This document shows positions 21,415 through 32,424 of a stretch of DNA of 64,000 nucleotides, piece after piece (the first letter of the stretch is position 1; each line of letters opens with the position of its first letter). Position numbers and translations under genes: made by a program. This DNA comes from Eretmocerus hayati (Eukaryota > Arthropoda > Insecta > Hymenoptera > Aphelinidae): positions 87,534,748 to 87,598,747 of the forward strand of contig CM056742.1 of assembly GCA_029851415.1 (NCBI GenBank), written 5' to 3'. The notes beneath the pieces are model-generated. The model did not search any database and was not told where the DNA came from. It was given only the letters and a program-made list of their open reading frames with translations.

Positions 21415-21894
21415 TGTTGAGATATAATTATTTTATGTTTGAATATCCCGCACTTCCCCGCCATGAGCATGCGCGTACTAGTTAGTAGTGTGACTAACCT
21501 CACTTGACCAAATAACAGTCCGTACTTCCTGCAATAGTCTGGAGCATGCACATGCAGCAATTATGTAGCAATAGTAATGTTTGTTAGTCAGAGTTTGTTT
21601 AAGCAATGTTGAAATGGAAGCAATGAAATATCTATAGGCAGTGTCAGATGATTTTATCATTCAAAGGTATGTCACAGATTAATGTTTTATCTGTAGAGCC
21701 TGTGATATATAAGCAGGCTCGTATATGTTAACATGCGGTCCGCAATATGAATCGTTGTGTAACTTTTGATTTGTATTGCAGGCGCCTTTTAAATTATCAT
21801 TTATTCCAATAAATGTATTCTATGCACTTGAGGATTTAATCCTTCACAAGAAACCCCAAATGCCAAATGTCAGAATAAGTCAGAATTATTATCA
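21415..21894 (+). repeat. Copia 5' LTR
   Basis: 480 bp with TG...CA ends. A TATA box (GATATATAAGCAGG, near 21,706) and AATAAA at 21,808-21,813 provide promoter and 3' processing signals. Confidence 0.95.
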
Positions 21895-21908
21895 GGTTAT
21901 GGGCCCAG
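21895..21908 (+). promoter_or_regulatory. Copia primer-binding site
   Basis: GGTTATGGGCCCAG directly follows the 5' LTR. It is the complement of the anticodon stem-loop of initiator tRNA-Met (CTGGGCCCATAACC). This is the half-tRNA priming known for copia-group elements. Confidence 0.85.
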
Positions 21909-22137
21909 ACATGTGGCCAGGCATTTGAGGTTATGTCAGTATAGTGCAGTGAGACATATATACCACGCTAGTAGCGTGTCAAGTCAGAGTCAGTATAATA
22001 CGTCAGTATACTAATGCGCAGTCAGACACCGTCAGAAAATCCAGTCAGCATTAGGGTCAGTATATAGTGGCGAGTTCAGCTCACCCAAGTCAGTCATTTA
22101 GTGGCGAGTTCAGATCACCAAAGTCAGTCAGTCAGTC

Positions 22138-25100
22138 ATGGACACGGTCAAGTGTCAGCTGGAATCGCTTACTGAAGATTCAAGTCGGCAGGTTAACTAT
22201 GAGTCATGGAGATTTAAATTGGATCTCGCACTCCAAACGAGAAAATTGTTCAATGTTGCTACGGGCATCGAGCTAAGGCCAGACGGGACTGATGAAAGTG
22301 CTGCTGTTTCAGCTTGGATACAGAAAGATCTGGAAGCTCGTACCCTAATTGGACTAAATTGTAGTAGTTCAATCGCCAGGAAAATTGCAAGATGCAGGTC
22401 AGCTCATCTCATGCTTGAGAAGCTGGAGACCTTGTACGGCAGAAAGTCGGATGCGAGTGTTGACTCTCTCCAGCAGAAATTTATATCATACAAATATGAT
22501 GAGAAAAAGTCGGTAATAGAAAACTGTCTGCAGATTCAAGAATACGCAGACTGTCTCACCGCTCAAGGTGAAGAAGTCAAGGAAACATGGATCATGCAAC
22601 GGATCCTTGCAATTCTACCACCCAAATTGCACTTTTTTCAGTCTATCTGGGACAATATTACTGCAACTGAAAAATCATTGCCCAATTTATATGAACGCCT
22701 GCGTCAAGCAGAAGATAGATTGAACCAACAGAATGAATTGAATAACAAAACTTCAGGTCAGAGTGCTTTTGTAGCAAAAGGTAAGACAGATGGTAAGTCC
22801 TCAGCTTCAAAAGATGTCATCTGCCATAAATGTGAGAAGAAAGGCCATTACAAGTCAGAGTGCAGAGGCAAACCGACTGCTAAATATATTGAATTTTGTA
22901 AGAAGAACTATAGTTGCAAAATTTGCGATAAGAAAGGACATTTTGCCAAAGAATGTCCAGACAAGAAAGATTCTGGTCAGGAGAATGATCAGAGTTCTGC
23001 AAATCAACGGGCACTTATATCCGTAAGTCTGTCTGCCGGAAACTTGGATATATTATCCAAGAATGACTGGTACCAGGACTGCGGTGCTACCCAGCACATG
23101 ACATCCCACAGAGAATGGCTAAAAAATTACACCGAATTAGATGAGCCTTCAACAATAATAATTGGTGATGCCACAGAAATGCCAGGTATTGGAGTCGGTG
23201 ATGTGGATTTGGAAGCATTTGACGGCCAGTGCTGGAACAAAGTAGTCTTGAAAGATGTATTGTATATACCAAAGATGCCATTCAATCTTTTCTCAGTCAG
23301 GGCCATATTAGACAAAGGGTATGGCCAGTCAGCAAATTCAAATAAGTCAGTTTTTAAAGATGAGAATGGTAATGTTGGTGCCATGGCATTAAGAGAAGGA
23401 GATCTTTTCAAAATGCAATTTCGTCAAGAATCGTCAGGAAAATGTCTAGCCACGATGTCAATCAAGAAATGGCATGAGAAACTTGCTCACCAAAATGTAA
23501 GTTATATCAGATCTATATTGAAAAAGAATGGAATAAAATTCCAGGATGATTGGGATGATTATGTCTGTGAAGGATGTGTCTATGGAAAACAACATCGAGT
23601 GTCACATCCACTGAATCCCAAAAGCAGCAAAAGAGTGTTGGACGTCATTCATGTAGATTTATGTGAGATGGATGTTCACTCTCTAGGAGGAGCTAAGTAC
23701 TTTCTCCTTTTTAAAGATGATTATAGCCACTTCAGGACAGTCTACTTCCTGAAACATAAGAATGAGGCAGCATCGAAATTGGAAGTGTTTTTGAAACTGG
23801 TAGAGAACCAATTCAATGATACAGTGAAAATATTAAAGTCAGACAATGGGAAAGAAATCAAGAACAAGGAGACGAAAGAACTTCTTGAGAATCTAGGCGT
23901 TTTCCACTGTCAGTCAAGTGCATATACTCCTCAACAAAATGGTCGGATTGAGAGAGAAATGCGAACAGTCGTGGAAGCAGCAAGGTCAGTAATACATGCC
24001 AAAGAATTGAACGAAAATTTGTGGGCAGAGGCAGTTAACTATGTGATATTCACGATTAATCAAACTGGTACGAGTTCAATCAAAGGAAGAAGTCCAGCTG
24101 ATTTATGGTTTGGACGCCGTATGTTGATAAACAAGATGAGATCTTTCGGTTGTGACTGTTACGTCTTGATTGAAAATCACAGAAGAACCAAAATGGACAA
24201 GAAGTCCACCAAAGGTACGTTTGTTGGGTATGACATTGATTCGCCAGGGTACAGGGTGTTTATCCAAGAAACACGATCTGTTATCAGTTCAAGCAATGTC
24301 ATATTTGACGAAAATTCTGGAATAGAAATTTTCACCGAATTTGAAGTATTGTCCCCTGCAGAAGAAGAAAGTCCAGAGACAGAAGAAGAAGAGTCTGAGT
24401 ACGGCAGCTGCGAAGCCGAGAAGTCTGGCAGTGAAGATGAATCAGACAGTCAGGATGATTCTGCGAAAGAACAGGTCACAAATCGAGTGACAAGAAATCT
24501 GAGAGATCGTGACAAATTGAAAGCCCCGTCTAGGTATGATGATTTTGTCACAGGTTCAGCCCTGATAGTGAGACAAAATTTGTCTGCACTGATTGGCGAG
24601 GTGCAGAATATTTCTGTACCAGATGCTCTGAAAGATCCAAACTGGAAGAAAGCCATGACAAGTGAATACAAATCACTGATAGATATGAGTACTTGGGAAT
24701 TGACCAATCAACCAAAGAATGTGAGGCCGTTGACCTGTCGCTGGGTCCTATGTCAGAAAGATAATGGCAGATACAAAGCAAGATTAGTTGTTCGAGGATT
24801 TGAACAGAAAGAAGGAATAGATTACACTGAAGTATTTAGTCCAGTAGCTCGACACATGTCTATTGGTCTGATCCTGAGTATAGCTGCGTCTGAAGGTATG
24901 AAAGTCATGACATTTGATGTCACAACAGCGTTCCTACATGGTGAGTTAGATGAAGAAATATATATGCGGCAACCAGAAGGATTCGACGATGGAACTGATC
25001 GCGTTTGTAAGTTGATGAAAAGTCTGTATGGCTTAAAACAAGCACCTAAGAATTGGAATAAGAAATTTTCAGATTTTCTAGAGACACTAGGTTTTGAATC

Positions 25101-26124
25101 GTCAGATGACGATCCGTGTGTTTACTATAACAAAGATAGAAGTATCATAATTGTTTTACATGTTGATGACGGATGTATGGTAGGTCGAGATGAAAAGCAA
25201 ATGACTGTTGTATTGATGAAGTTGAACAAAGAGTTCAAAATAACCTTCGATAGAGCCAAAGAAAATAGTCTGTCATATCTTGGAATGCAAATCAACCTTG
25301 TTGACGATGGTATTTTTATAAATCAGTCTAGATATACCGAAAGAATTTTGAATCTTTTCAACTTTGATGACATGAATCCGGTGTACACACCAATTGAACA
25401 TGGAATGGTCACTGATCCACAAAACTTTGTTAATGATAAACCGTTAGGAAAGTCAGTGCCTTATCGTGAGGCTATTGGTAGTTTACTTTACTTAGCTACC
25501 ATATCTCGTCCTGATATAAGTTTTGCTGTAAATTATCTGAGTCGTTTCAATAGTCAACCTATGACTAGTCATTGGAAAATGGTCAAGAGAGTTTTCCAGT
25601 ATGTGAAAGGTACAAGTAATTTCGGAATATTCTTTGATGGTGGAAAAGAATTGATTGCATATACTGACTCAGATTACGGTGGAGATTTGAAAACACGTCA
25701 TTCGACCAGTGGTGTTCTGTTGCTACGTGGAGGTCCAGTAGTGTGGTTCACCCAGAAGCAAAAACTTGTCGCGAACTCAACTTCTGAAGCCGAATACAGG
25801 GCAGCCATTTCGTGCATTGATGATGTTTGTTGGATCCGTAGACTTGCCAGTGAATTGAATCGTTTAGATCTTGTTGAACCCACTAAACTCTATGTTGATA
25901 ATGAGTCTGCAATCCACATGTTGAAGAACACACATGAAGGTAAAATCACGAAAGGAAAGAAACACATAGAAATATCACGGAAGTTCATTCAGCAGCACAT
26001 TGGTTCGACTGTACAACTGCATCCTGTTAAAAGTTCGGATCAACTTGCTGATATATTGACCAAGCCTCTATTGCGTCAGGCTTTCGAAGGACTTAGAGGT
26101 AAAATAATTAAGGAGGAGTGTTGA
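22138..26124 (+). CDS. Copia Gag-Pol polyprotein
   Basis: A single intact ORF of 1,328 aa starting at ATG 22,138. In order it has a Gag region; two CCHC knuckles (CHKCEKKGHYKSEC, CKICDKKGHFAKEC, about residues 225-262); an aspartic protease (WYQDCGATQHM, about 308); and GAG-pre-integrase (KWHEKLAHQN). The integrase has DVIHVDL, KSDNGKE and QNGRIEREM. The reverse transcriptase has KARLVVRGFEQ, FDVTTAFLHGELDEEIYM, LYGLKQAPKNW and the catalytic HVDDG. RNase H has YTDSDYGGD, TSEAEYRA and YVDNESA. Two positions are atypical: the protease reads DCGA rather than DSGA/DTGA, and the RT box is HVDDG. The complete frame suggests recent activity. Confidence 0.95.
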   Translation: MDTVKCQLESLTEDSSRQVNYESWRFKLDLALQTRKLFNVATGIELRPDGTDESAAVSAWIQKDLEARTLIGLNCSSSIARKIARCRSAHLMLEKLETLYGRKSDASVDSLQQKFISYKYDEKKSVIENCLQIQEYADCLTAQGEEVKETWIMQRILAILPPKLHFFQSIWDNITATEKSLPNLYERLRQAEDRLNQQNELNNKTSGQSAFVAKGKTDGKSSASKDVICHKCEKKGHYKSECRGKPTAKYIEFCKKNYSCKICDKKGHFAKECPDKKDSGQENDQSSANQRALISVSLSAGNLDILSKNDWYQDCGATQHMTSHREWLKNYTELDEPSTIIIGDATEMPGIGVGDVDLEAFDGQCWNKVVLKDVLYIPKMPFNLFSVRAILDKGYGQSANSNKSVFKDENGNVGAMALREGDLFKMQFRQESSGKCLATMSIKKWHEKLAHQNVSYIRSILKKNGIKFQDDWDDYVCEGCVYGKQHRVSHPLNPKSSKRVLDVIHVDLCEMDVHSLGGAKYFLLFKDDYSHFRTVYFLKHKNEAASKLEVFLKLVENQFNDTVKILKSDNGKEIKNKETKELLENLGVFHCQSSAYTPQQNGRIEREMRTVVEAARSVIHAKELNENLWAEAVNYVIFTINQTGTSSIKGRSPADLWFGRRMLINKMRSFGCDCYVLIENHRRTKMDKKSTKGTFVGYDIDSPGYRVFIQETRSVISSSNVIFDENSGIEIFTEFEVLSPAEEESPETEEEESEYGSCEAEKSGSEDESDSQDDSAKEQVTNRVTRNLRDRDKLKAPSRYDDFVTGSALIVRQNLSALIGEVQNISVPDALKDPNWKKAMTSEYKSLIDMSTWELTNQPKNVRPLTCRWVLCQKDNGRYKARLVVRGFEQKEGIDYTEVFSPVARHMSIGLILSIAASEGMKVMTFDVTTAFLHGELDEEIYMRQPEGFDDGTDRVCKLMKSLYGLKQAPKNWNKKFSDFLETLGFESSDDDPCVYYNKDRSIIIVLHVDDGCMVGRDEKQMTVVLMKLNKEFKITFDRAKENSLSYLGMQINLVDDGIFINQSRYTERILNLFNFDDMNPVYTPIEHGMVTDPQNFVNDKPLGKSVPYREAIGSLLYLATISRPDISFAVNYLSRFNSQPMTSHWKMVKRVFQYVKGTSNFGIFFDGGKELIAYTDSDYGGDLKTRHSTSGVLLLRGGPVVWFTQKQKLVANSTSEAEYRAAISCIDDVCWIRRLASELNRLDLVEPTKLYVDNESAIHMLKNTHEGKITKGKKHIEISRKFIQQHIGSTVQLHPVKSSDQLADILTKPLLRQAFEGLRGKIIKEEC
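26110..26118 (+). promoter_or_regulatory. Copia polypurine tract
   Basis: AAGGAGGAG immediately precedes the 3' LTR, as needed for plus-strand priming. Confidence 0.8.
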
Positions 26125-26598
26125 GATATAATTATTTTATGTTTGAATATCCCGCACTTCCCCGCCATGAGCATGCGCGGACTAGTTAGTAGTGTGACTA
26201 ACCTTACTTGACCAAATAACAGTCCGTACTTCCTGCAATAGTCTGGAGCATGCACATGCAGCAATTATGTAGCAATAGTAATGTTTGTTAGTCAGAGTTT
26301 GTTTAAGCAATGTTGAAATGGAAGCAATGAAATATCTATAGGCAGTGTCAGATGATTTTATCATTCAAAGGTATGTCACAGATTAATGTTTTATCTGTAG
26401 AGCCTGTGATATATAAGCAAGCTCGTATATGTTAACATGCGGTCCGCAATATGAATCGTTGTGTAACTTTTGATTTGTATTGCAGGCGCCTTTTAAATTA
26501 TCATTTATTCCAATAAATGTATTCTATGCACTTGAGGATTTAATCCTTTACAAGAAACCCCAAATGCCAAATGTCAGAATAAGTCAGAATTATTATCA
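26119..26598 (+). repeat. Copia 3' LTR
   Basis: Same length and termini as the 5' LTR, with a few substitutions (for example GGACTAG for GTACTAG and AAGCAAGC for AAGCAGGC). Confidence 0.95.
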
Positions 26599-29361
26599 CA
26601 GACTTTTCTATGCATCGTCTGCAATAGACATGACATTCAAATTGTTCACATCGACTCACTTGAACCCTCCATAGGGCAACGGCTGGGGCATCAATGTACA
26701 ATAGGTACTCCTTCTCTTCCATAGGGTCAAACGCTTGACCCATATAACGATTAGTTGCCTTCGCATATTGATAACTACACTGACTCATACCACCTCTCAA
26801 ACGTTCAACAAAAAGCAGCATATCGATGTTAGTGATGAGTTCTAACTTGACTTTTGTAATTTTCAACATAGCATCCCATGACAGGCCCGGAGTCGTGGAG
26901 TAGTGGGCTGGATCGAGCTCATAAGCTTTCAAACACATATCTCGAAAATTCTCAAAAACATCCGCCAACAAAAGAACATCACATTTCAAGTGAAGATCAG
27001 AGTATTCACCAAGGCTTCGTATTCCAAACGATGTCCAGACCTTTCGAGCATGTTGGTAATCACTCTCAGATACATGAGTGTTTGTGAGATGACCATAGAA
27101 ATGTTCTTTTACTGATGAATTCTTTTTTTTCAGACAGCTATGAGATACTAGGTATTCATAAGGGAAAACTCCTTTCCTTTTCAACAGTTCTCTCTGCTCA
27201 ACTAAATAATTGTCATCGATCTCGAATACTCTCATGGTTATATCAAGTTTGTTGCATTTGTCAAGATGTTTGACGAGCTCTTCGAGTTGTACCGATAAAA
27301 ACTTGTATGAGTCCAGGAATCTGAAATGTATCTTGCAGTTCTGCACATGTTTTGTGAAGGATATATACATTTCTTTAGTAATCGGGAGTACTGAGATAGT
27401 TCCAAGGATCTCGCTTGAAAGTTTCTTGATAAACAGGTGTGAATCATACCCAGAGAGGTTATGAAAGGCCACGGGAATCACTCGTGAATCACGATATTGT
27501 ATGTTACAAGATGCATGCGCGCAACCCCTATACACACCGGTCGAATGACAGTGGTCACGGACTTTGTCGCTAAGGTTATCAATTTTTCTTCTACAAATAT
27601 GGCAAGTGTCGGCTTTGTCAAAGTCATCTTGCTCATCTTGTGAAAGATCCATAGACTTAGGGTTCTTATAAATCTTGTCAATTTGGAAAGCAATCACCTG
27701 TAATCCATTGATAAACCATTTAGCATGACTGATATTCCCTGGATGAAGTTGTCGGCAAGATGAAAAACGAGAGAGAGTCGTCATAGCTACAACTAAGATA
27801 GTATGCAACGCTCAGAGATTCATGTCTTTGAACGAGAGGCTTGTGATCTGAGACAGGTTTTACAAAACACCCATAGTTCGAGTATATGATGAATGAGCAA
27901 CGATCTTGGAATAAGAAATTCTTGAATTCGAGTATTCTATCCTTATACAGTGGTAATCGAACTATACATTTGTTCAGCTGAATGCAGTCTATCTCATGGG
28001 TTTTCAATTTGTCTTCTAATCTGAAAGGATGGAGACATCGATCACATGTGTGACTCTTACCATTATGTTTCGACAGTTGATGACTTACCAAGCGTGAAAG
28101 ATACTTTATCCATCCATAGTGAAACTTAAAATCTTCCTTACCCGAATTCGGAAGGTACTGAGCCATCAAAGGATTGGCATTATCATTTTGAATATTATAA
28201 TCATTTTGTAGAAAGAGGAAGTTACAGTGCCGATTTTCAATTTTTGCCTTCGTTACATGACAAGGCAAAACATCATAAATATATGAATCTTTCTTCGTAA
28301 GTGTTGGAAATGAACTTTGTGAGGCAGACGGAGCTTGTTTCTGAACCTTCAATTTCCGTTTTTGTAATATATACATATTGATGGATACATTATTCTGTCT
28401 TTCAAATCTTGGGATTTGTTTAGGATTAACTGGAAAAGTGATACCATCAAAATTTAGTTCGTTCTCATATTCTTTGTATTTACTGACTCGATCTGAATGT
28501 GTGGTTGAGGGGTGTAAACATGACAATACGGCCTCTTTGAAAAACTCATTGTCATTATTTCGCACATTCACACAAGCATACTTTGTTTTGATATATTCGG
28601 GAAGATCAATGTATGAACTACCCCGCAGAGGATTGAATTTATTTATATTTACAGCTAAGTTCAAGATTGAGAGGAATGTCCAACTTCAGCCTTGCCCTTG
28701 AACTTCTTCCATCTGTTTCAGTACAAGATTCCTCACATGATCTCGGAACCACTCGTGTGAATCAGTAGTAGAAAAAGTAGTGTGATATCTGGTATTGAAA
28801 TGTTTGAGATCGGTATTATCCTCATCCTTTTTAATTCATTCGTACTCTGCAGTGAGCACAGTATTCACTTCCAATGCATGATGTGCTTGAAGAAATTCCT
28901 CCACTTTATTCATGAATAGATCCTCAGCATTGTCAAGAAATTCTCCTGCATCAACATAACTCAGGTTGGAAATGACTCCTGACCTTATTCGATTATTAAA
29001 AGCGCTTTGTTTATCATCCCAAACAATACTTCTATGCACATTTGACCAAGCCAAGCCATATCCATACTTAAGGTATGATTCTAATTTACGTTTAATACTC
29101 TCAAGATGTCCCATAGCCGATTGTACTTTCTACTTCGTTGAAACCCGCAGTATCCTGGTCAGCCGCTCATCCATGTTGGTGATGCATTTTTGTGCTCCAT
29201 CAATCCAGAGCAGTAGCTCTTCTCCCGTTGCTTCGACCGTGATGGCTCGATGGTGATGCAGTCTGAACTCTTTCACCTGCATCTCATATCGATCTTTGTC
29301 ATCCATGAAGACCATTACTGGCGACTGGAGTTGAGCCTCTGCGGCGGGTGGATGTGGGTGA
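26599..29361 (-). pseudogene. PolB of viral element 2, N-terminal and central part
   Basis: Minus-strand family B polymerase of the insect Polinton/adintovirus type. From the N-terminus: an MDERLTRIL region, IRSGVISNLSYVDAGEFLD, CVNVRNNDNEFFKEAVL, a C2H2-like CDRCLHPF...H pair, a CHICRRKI zinc-type pair with KVRDHCH, FHNLSGYDSHLFIKKL (Exo II) and the start of palm motif A (YLLYIDA). It is broken by stops and frame changes (for example near 28,834, 28,675 and 27,760). The residues just after YIDA that should contain the motif A NNLYG block are missing. The gene is split by the copia element at 26,599 and by a 1.8-kb TIR element at 29,362. Its 5' end is displaced to 31,158-31,219. Confidence 0.8.
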
Positions 29362-31153
29362 CACGGCGGGTCGGAACGGTGAAAAAGTGTTAGGTGCGTA
29401 ATCATGGAAAATACCAATTGGATATGTTTCGGGCTAGTCTCTAGATCATTTTCCAGAAAGAATCAAAATAATCGGTCGGGGATTTTCAAAATAATCGTCG
29501 TTTTTGTGCTATTCAAATTCACGCGTTTTGATATTTCAGCGATCCTTTTTCAATCACTCGAGTTATGATCTTTCAACTCAGAATAGCTCTCAGAGCTTAA
29601 AAAATAACAACATTACCACGTATATTCATCCATATCATTCGTTGGTCTGGCCTAAGCCCGCCAGAGATGAAGCTGTGATGATATACCTTGAGATTAGTGT
29701 TAGTGAGGAGGAATACCCACGTTATTCTGATCGAAAGTCGTTCAAAACGAGCATTCAGTCAGGATTCGGTGTTATCCATAAACCAATATGATCCATATTA
29801 GTTACATCACATTCAATATTACACGTGTATGTGATGTCCATGTATGTTAGAGACTCACTGGTCTGCAAAATATGTAAAATACTCATGGGGATTCACGATA
29901 GATATGAAAAAGACTAGACCTTTCTATTTCATCTGTCTTGAATGACTAGGTCCTATCATATCCACAAATTATCAGAGTTGATCTCGAATTCTTAAAGCTG
30001 AGAGTGATCTCGAGAGTTTATTATCAGCACCCAATACTTGTTGAGTTCGGATTTCAATTTCGAAAAGAGCCCAAATTTGTCATAGCAAGCAGACTTTTGA
30101 GTCCATACATCACAGTGTTCTTCAAATATCGACGGAGGATAAGATTCATCACGATCATCCCGAATGTCCAAATTTCAGACTACGAGTTGTATGTGAGTTC
30201 AATGGATTACATCTGGAATTGATTATCTATCAATTGAAGAGGAAGAGTGATATAATTTTGTTCCAATAAGGTTGTAATCCCAGCCCTATCCGCTCTCTTA
30301 ACCTTTCCGAGTGAGCCCCCCGCCCCCTCCTGTTGTGGCATATTGGAAAGGGTGAGATTCACTCGAGCATAAGTGGAATTTTCATCCCAAAAGAGTTTCG
30401 GAGTTGCCACGAAGAAGGGGGGAGGGAGTAACTGGGGAGGGTCGAGAGCGCTCACAACGAAAGAAGGCGACTTATGAAAAGTTGTAATATCCCAATTAAC
30501 GATCGGAGTATGTCATTGATGTTCAAACATGACTGTGGGATACGATTAATACCTTAGTGAATTCAAAAATGATGTATGATTTGTTCAAAAAGTATAGATC
30601 AGTTGTGGATTCACCTCTTGGGGTGTCTTTTCGACCAAACGAATGTTCGCCTATATCTGTAATATGCATTGCTCTACGGGGATTCTGACATCACACACGC
30701 GTCTGAATGTACAAGACGATAACATGTAGTGTTCCAATCTTGGAATGGCTCTAAATCCTGACTGAATGTTCGTATTGAACGGCTTTTCATCAAGACAACG
30801 TAGGTATTCTACACCATTAAATCTCAATGTATATCACCACAGCTTCATCTCTGGCGGGTTTAGGCCAGACCAACGGATGATATGGATAAATCTACGTGGG
30901 AATGTTGTTGTCTGCTCAGCTCTGAGAGTTATTCTGAGTTGAACGATCATAGCTCGAGTGATTGGGAAAGGATCGTTGAAGTATTAGAACGCGTGAATTT
31001 AAATAACACAAAAATGACGATTATTTTAAAAATCCCCGACCGATGATTTTAATTCTTTCGGGAAAATGATCTAAAGACTAGCCCAAAACATATCCAATTG
31101 GTAATTTTCATGATCACACACCTAACACTTTTTCGCCGTTCCGACCCGCCGTG
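29362..31153. mobile_element. 1.8-kb non-autonomous DNA transposon with ~335-bp inverted repeats
   Basis: The termini are CACGGCGGGTCGGAACGG at the left and its exact complement at the right. Similarity extends imperfectly about 335 bp inwards (29,362-29,698 against 30,820-31,153). GTGA is duplicated outside both ends (29,358-29,361 and 31,154-31,157). The interior (29.7-30.8 kb) has only short ORFs and no recognisable transposase. CAC ends and a 4-bp duplication recall the Chapaev group of CMC transposons, but this is only a suggestion. It interrupts the 5' part of PolB-2, whose frame is continuous across the insertion site. Confidence 0.8.
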
Positions 31154-31157
31154 GTGA

Positions 31158-31219
31158 GCCTCCACGACTGGAGGCGGAAGGAGGACTTCTATGAGTGGAG
31201 ACTCGATGTGAGCCTCCAT
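31158..31219 (-). pseudogene. Displaced 5' end of PolB-2
   Basis: It starts at ATG 31,217-31,219 and reads MEAHIESPLIEVLLPPP towards the transposon. The frame agrees with the coding sequence on the other side of the insertion (from 29,361 leftwards) once one GTGA copy is removed. It is therefore the separated N-terminus or leader of that gene. Confidence 0.5.
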
Positions 31220-31593
31220 GTCCAACCGAAGCCCCTCGCCCTGGGACTGTAATCCTTGGAGCCACTAAGACAGGACGTCGCATAGGTGCTTAAGACCCTG
31301 GAGTCTACCTCAAGAACAGCTCTCGGAGGTGGTGTGCTCTGGGTCTGCACCAGAAGAATGCTCTAGAGCTAGCGAAGAGAACTTCTGATTTTCTGTAGCG
31401 TCGAGCTCATACTTATACTAGCATCCCCTCCAACTTGTCTTCCCTACTTCGCCATCACTTGCTCATCTGCGCAAGTCTGACGCCTGCGCAGTGGCAGTTG
31501 CTGTATTGGTGGGTCAGACTACTGGAAGCATGCTGCACTATCCATTGCAAGCTGATAGACGAGTCTGAAGCTCATTGTTACATTTTGAAAAGC

Positions 31594-31875
31594 TAACGAG
31601 ATCTTGTTTGGAGGTACTCATTCCTCATTTTAAGGGTGATTATTGTCAGTAATCATGGGAGTTCTCGAGATCTCTATTGTAGGTATTTGTTGCTCATTAC
31701 GAGAGTGATTGACGACGATAATTATTGACAGGTTAAGGATTCTCTATTGTAGCTCATAGTCACTTAATATGATGGTCATTATCACCAACAATTTATGACA
31801 TGTTCAATGAGCTTCTATTGTAGACAACCAGAAGCTCATCAGCTGCTTTCGATGATCGTGCATTGACTTGTTGAG
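31594..31875. repeat. Four diverged ~70-bp tandem repeats
   Basis: Units beginning near 31,594, 31,666, 31,738 and 31,808 share a GAGNTCTCTATTGTAG-like start and TGATTATTG-like interior. They lie between the conserved unknown gene and PolB-2, where upstream control sequence would be expected. Confidence 0.45.
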
Positions 31876-31956
31876 CAACCACTCAACAGACAATCAATTG
31901 TACATGGAGTCCACAACATCTTTGTCCACTGAGGTTCTTGCACGCCCATAATCCAT

Positions 31957-32424
31957 TCATTCTCTAATACATAGCACTGTCTGGGCTGCACATCTCGCAC
32001 TCATCCACAGAGTGTGATGTGAACAGTGACCATGAGCATCTTCGCATAAATGGCTGATAGATGGACTACCATACGCTTCCAAGTCTTCCACATAAGGGAT
32101 TGTCTTATCCAACAATCGTTTTTCCTCTCCACCTTTGACAACGACCCTGGTGCTATTCTTCAAAGCATCCTGAAGTGTTGCTTTGAGCTCTTCGTAAGGT
32201 ATATCACCCTCACTCCAAGATATACCTATATAATTCTTGTCGAACCAGCGGTTCTCGCTCTTGAGTTTACTGGGTAACTGATTCCGGCCATGTGGTGGCT
32301 TGAATAGAAACACCCTGGGTTGAGCACCCTTTCCCGTCGAGAGAATGGCAACCTCTTTGAATAAAAACCCCGAGGAGGAGCTCCTGAAGACTTGGACATC
32401 CATTATCATTACATCGTAGGCCAT
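31957..32424 (-). CDS. Conserved unknown protein (PP-HG-IPY family), second copy
   Basis: An intact ORF of 155 aa from ATG 32,422-32,424. It shares with the gene at 5,532-6,110 an N-terminal MDVQVF (VDLQGF there), LFKPPHG, NYIGISWSEGDIPYEEL (HHGLQWDDGLIPYDR there) and VVVKGGEEKRLL (IYVSGREKKLWL there). A C-terminal Cys/His-rich part follows. The two differ at most positions, so they come from diverged lineages. It lies upstream of PolB-2 on the same strand, as the first copy lies upstream of PolB-1. The C-terminus may be altered relative to the family. Function unknown. Confidence 0.6.
   Translation of the reverse strand: MAYDVMIMDVQVFRSSSSGFLFKEVAILSTGKGAQPRVFLFKPPHGRNQLPSKLKSENRWFDKNYIGISWSEGDIPYEELKATLQDALKNSTRVVVKGGEEKRLLDKTIPYVEDLEAYGSPSISHLCEDAHGHCSHHTLWMSARCAAQTVLCIRE

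Larger units (their letters stand above)
21415..26598 (+). mobile_element. Full-length Ty1/copia retrotransposon
   Basis: Two 480-bp LTRs begin TGTTGAG and end ATTATCA, with the 5-bp target duplication CAGAC on both outer sides (21,410-21,414 and 26,599-26,603). One long ORF, a primer-binding site and a polypurine tract are present. The LTRs differ at only a few positions (about four seen), so the insertion is recent. It sits inside the decayed PolB of viral element 2, antisense to it. Confidence 0.95.
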
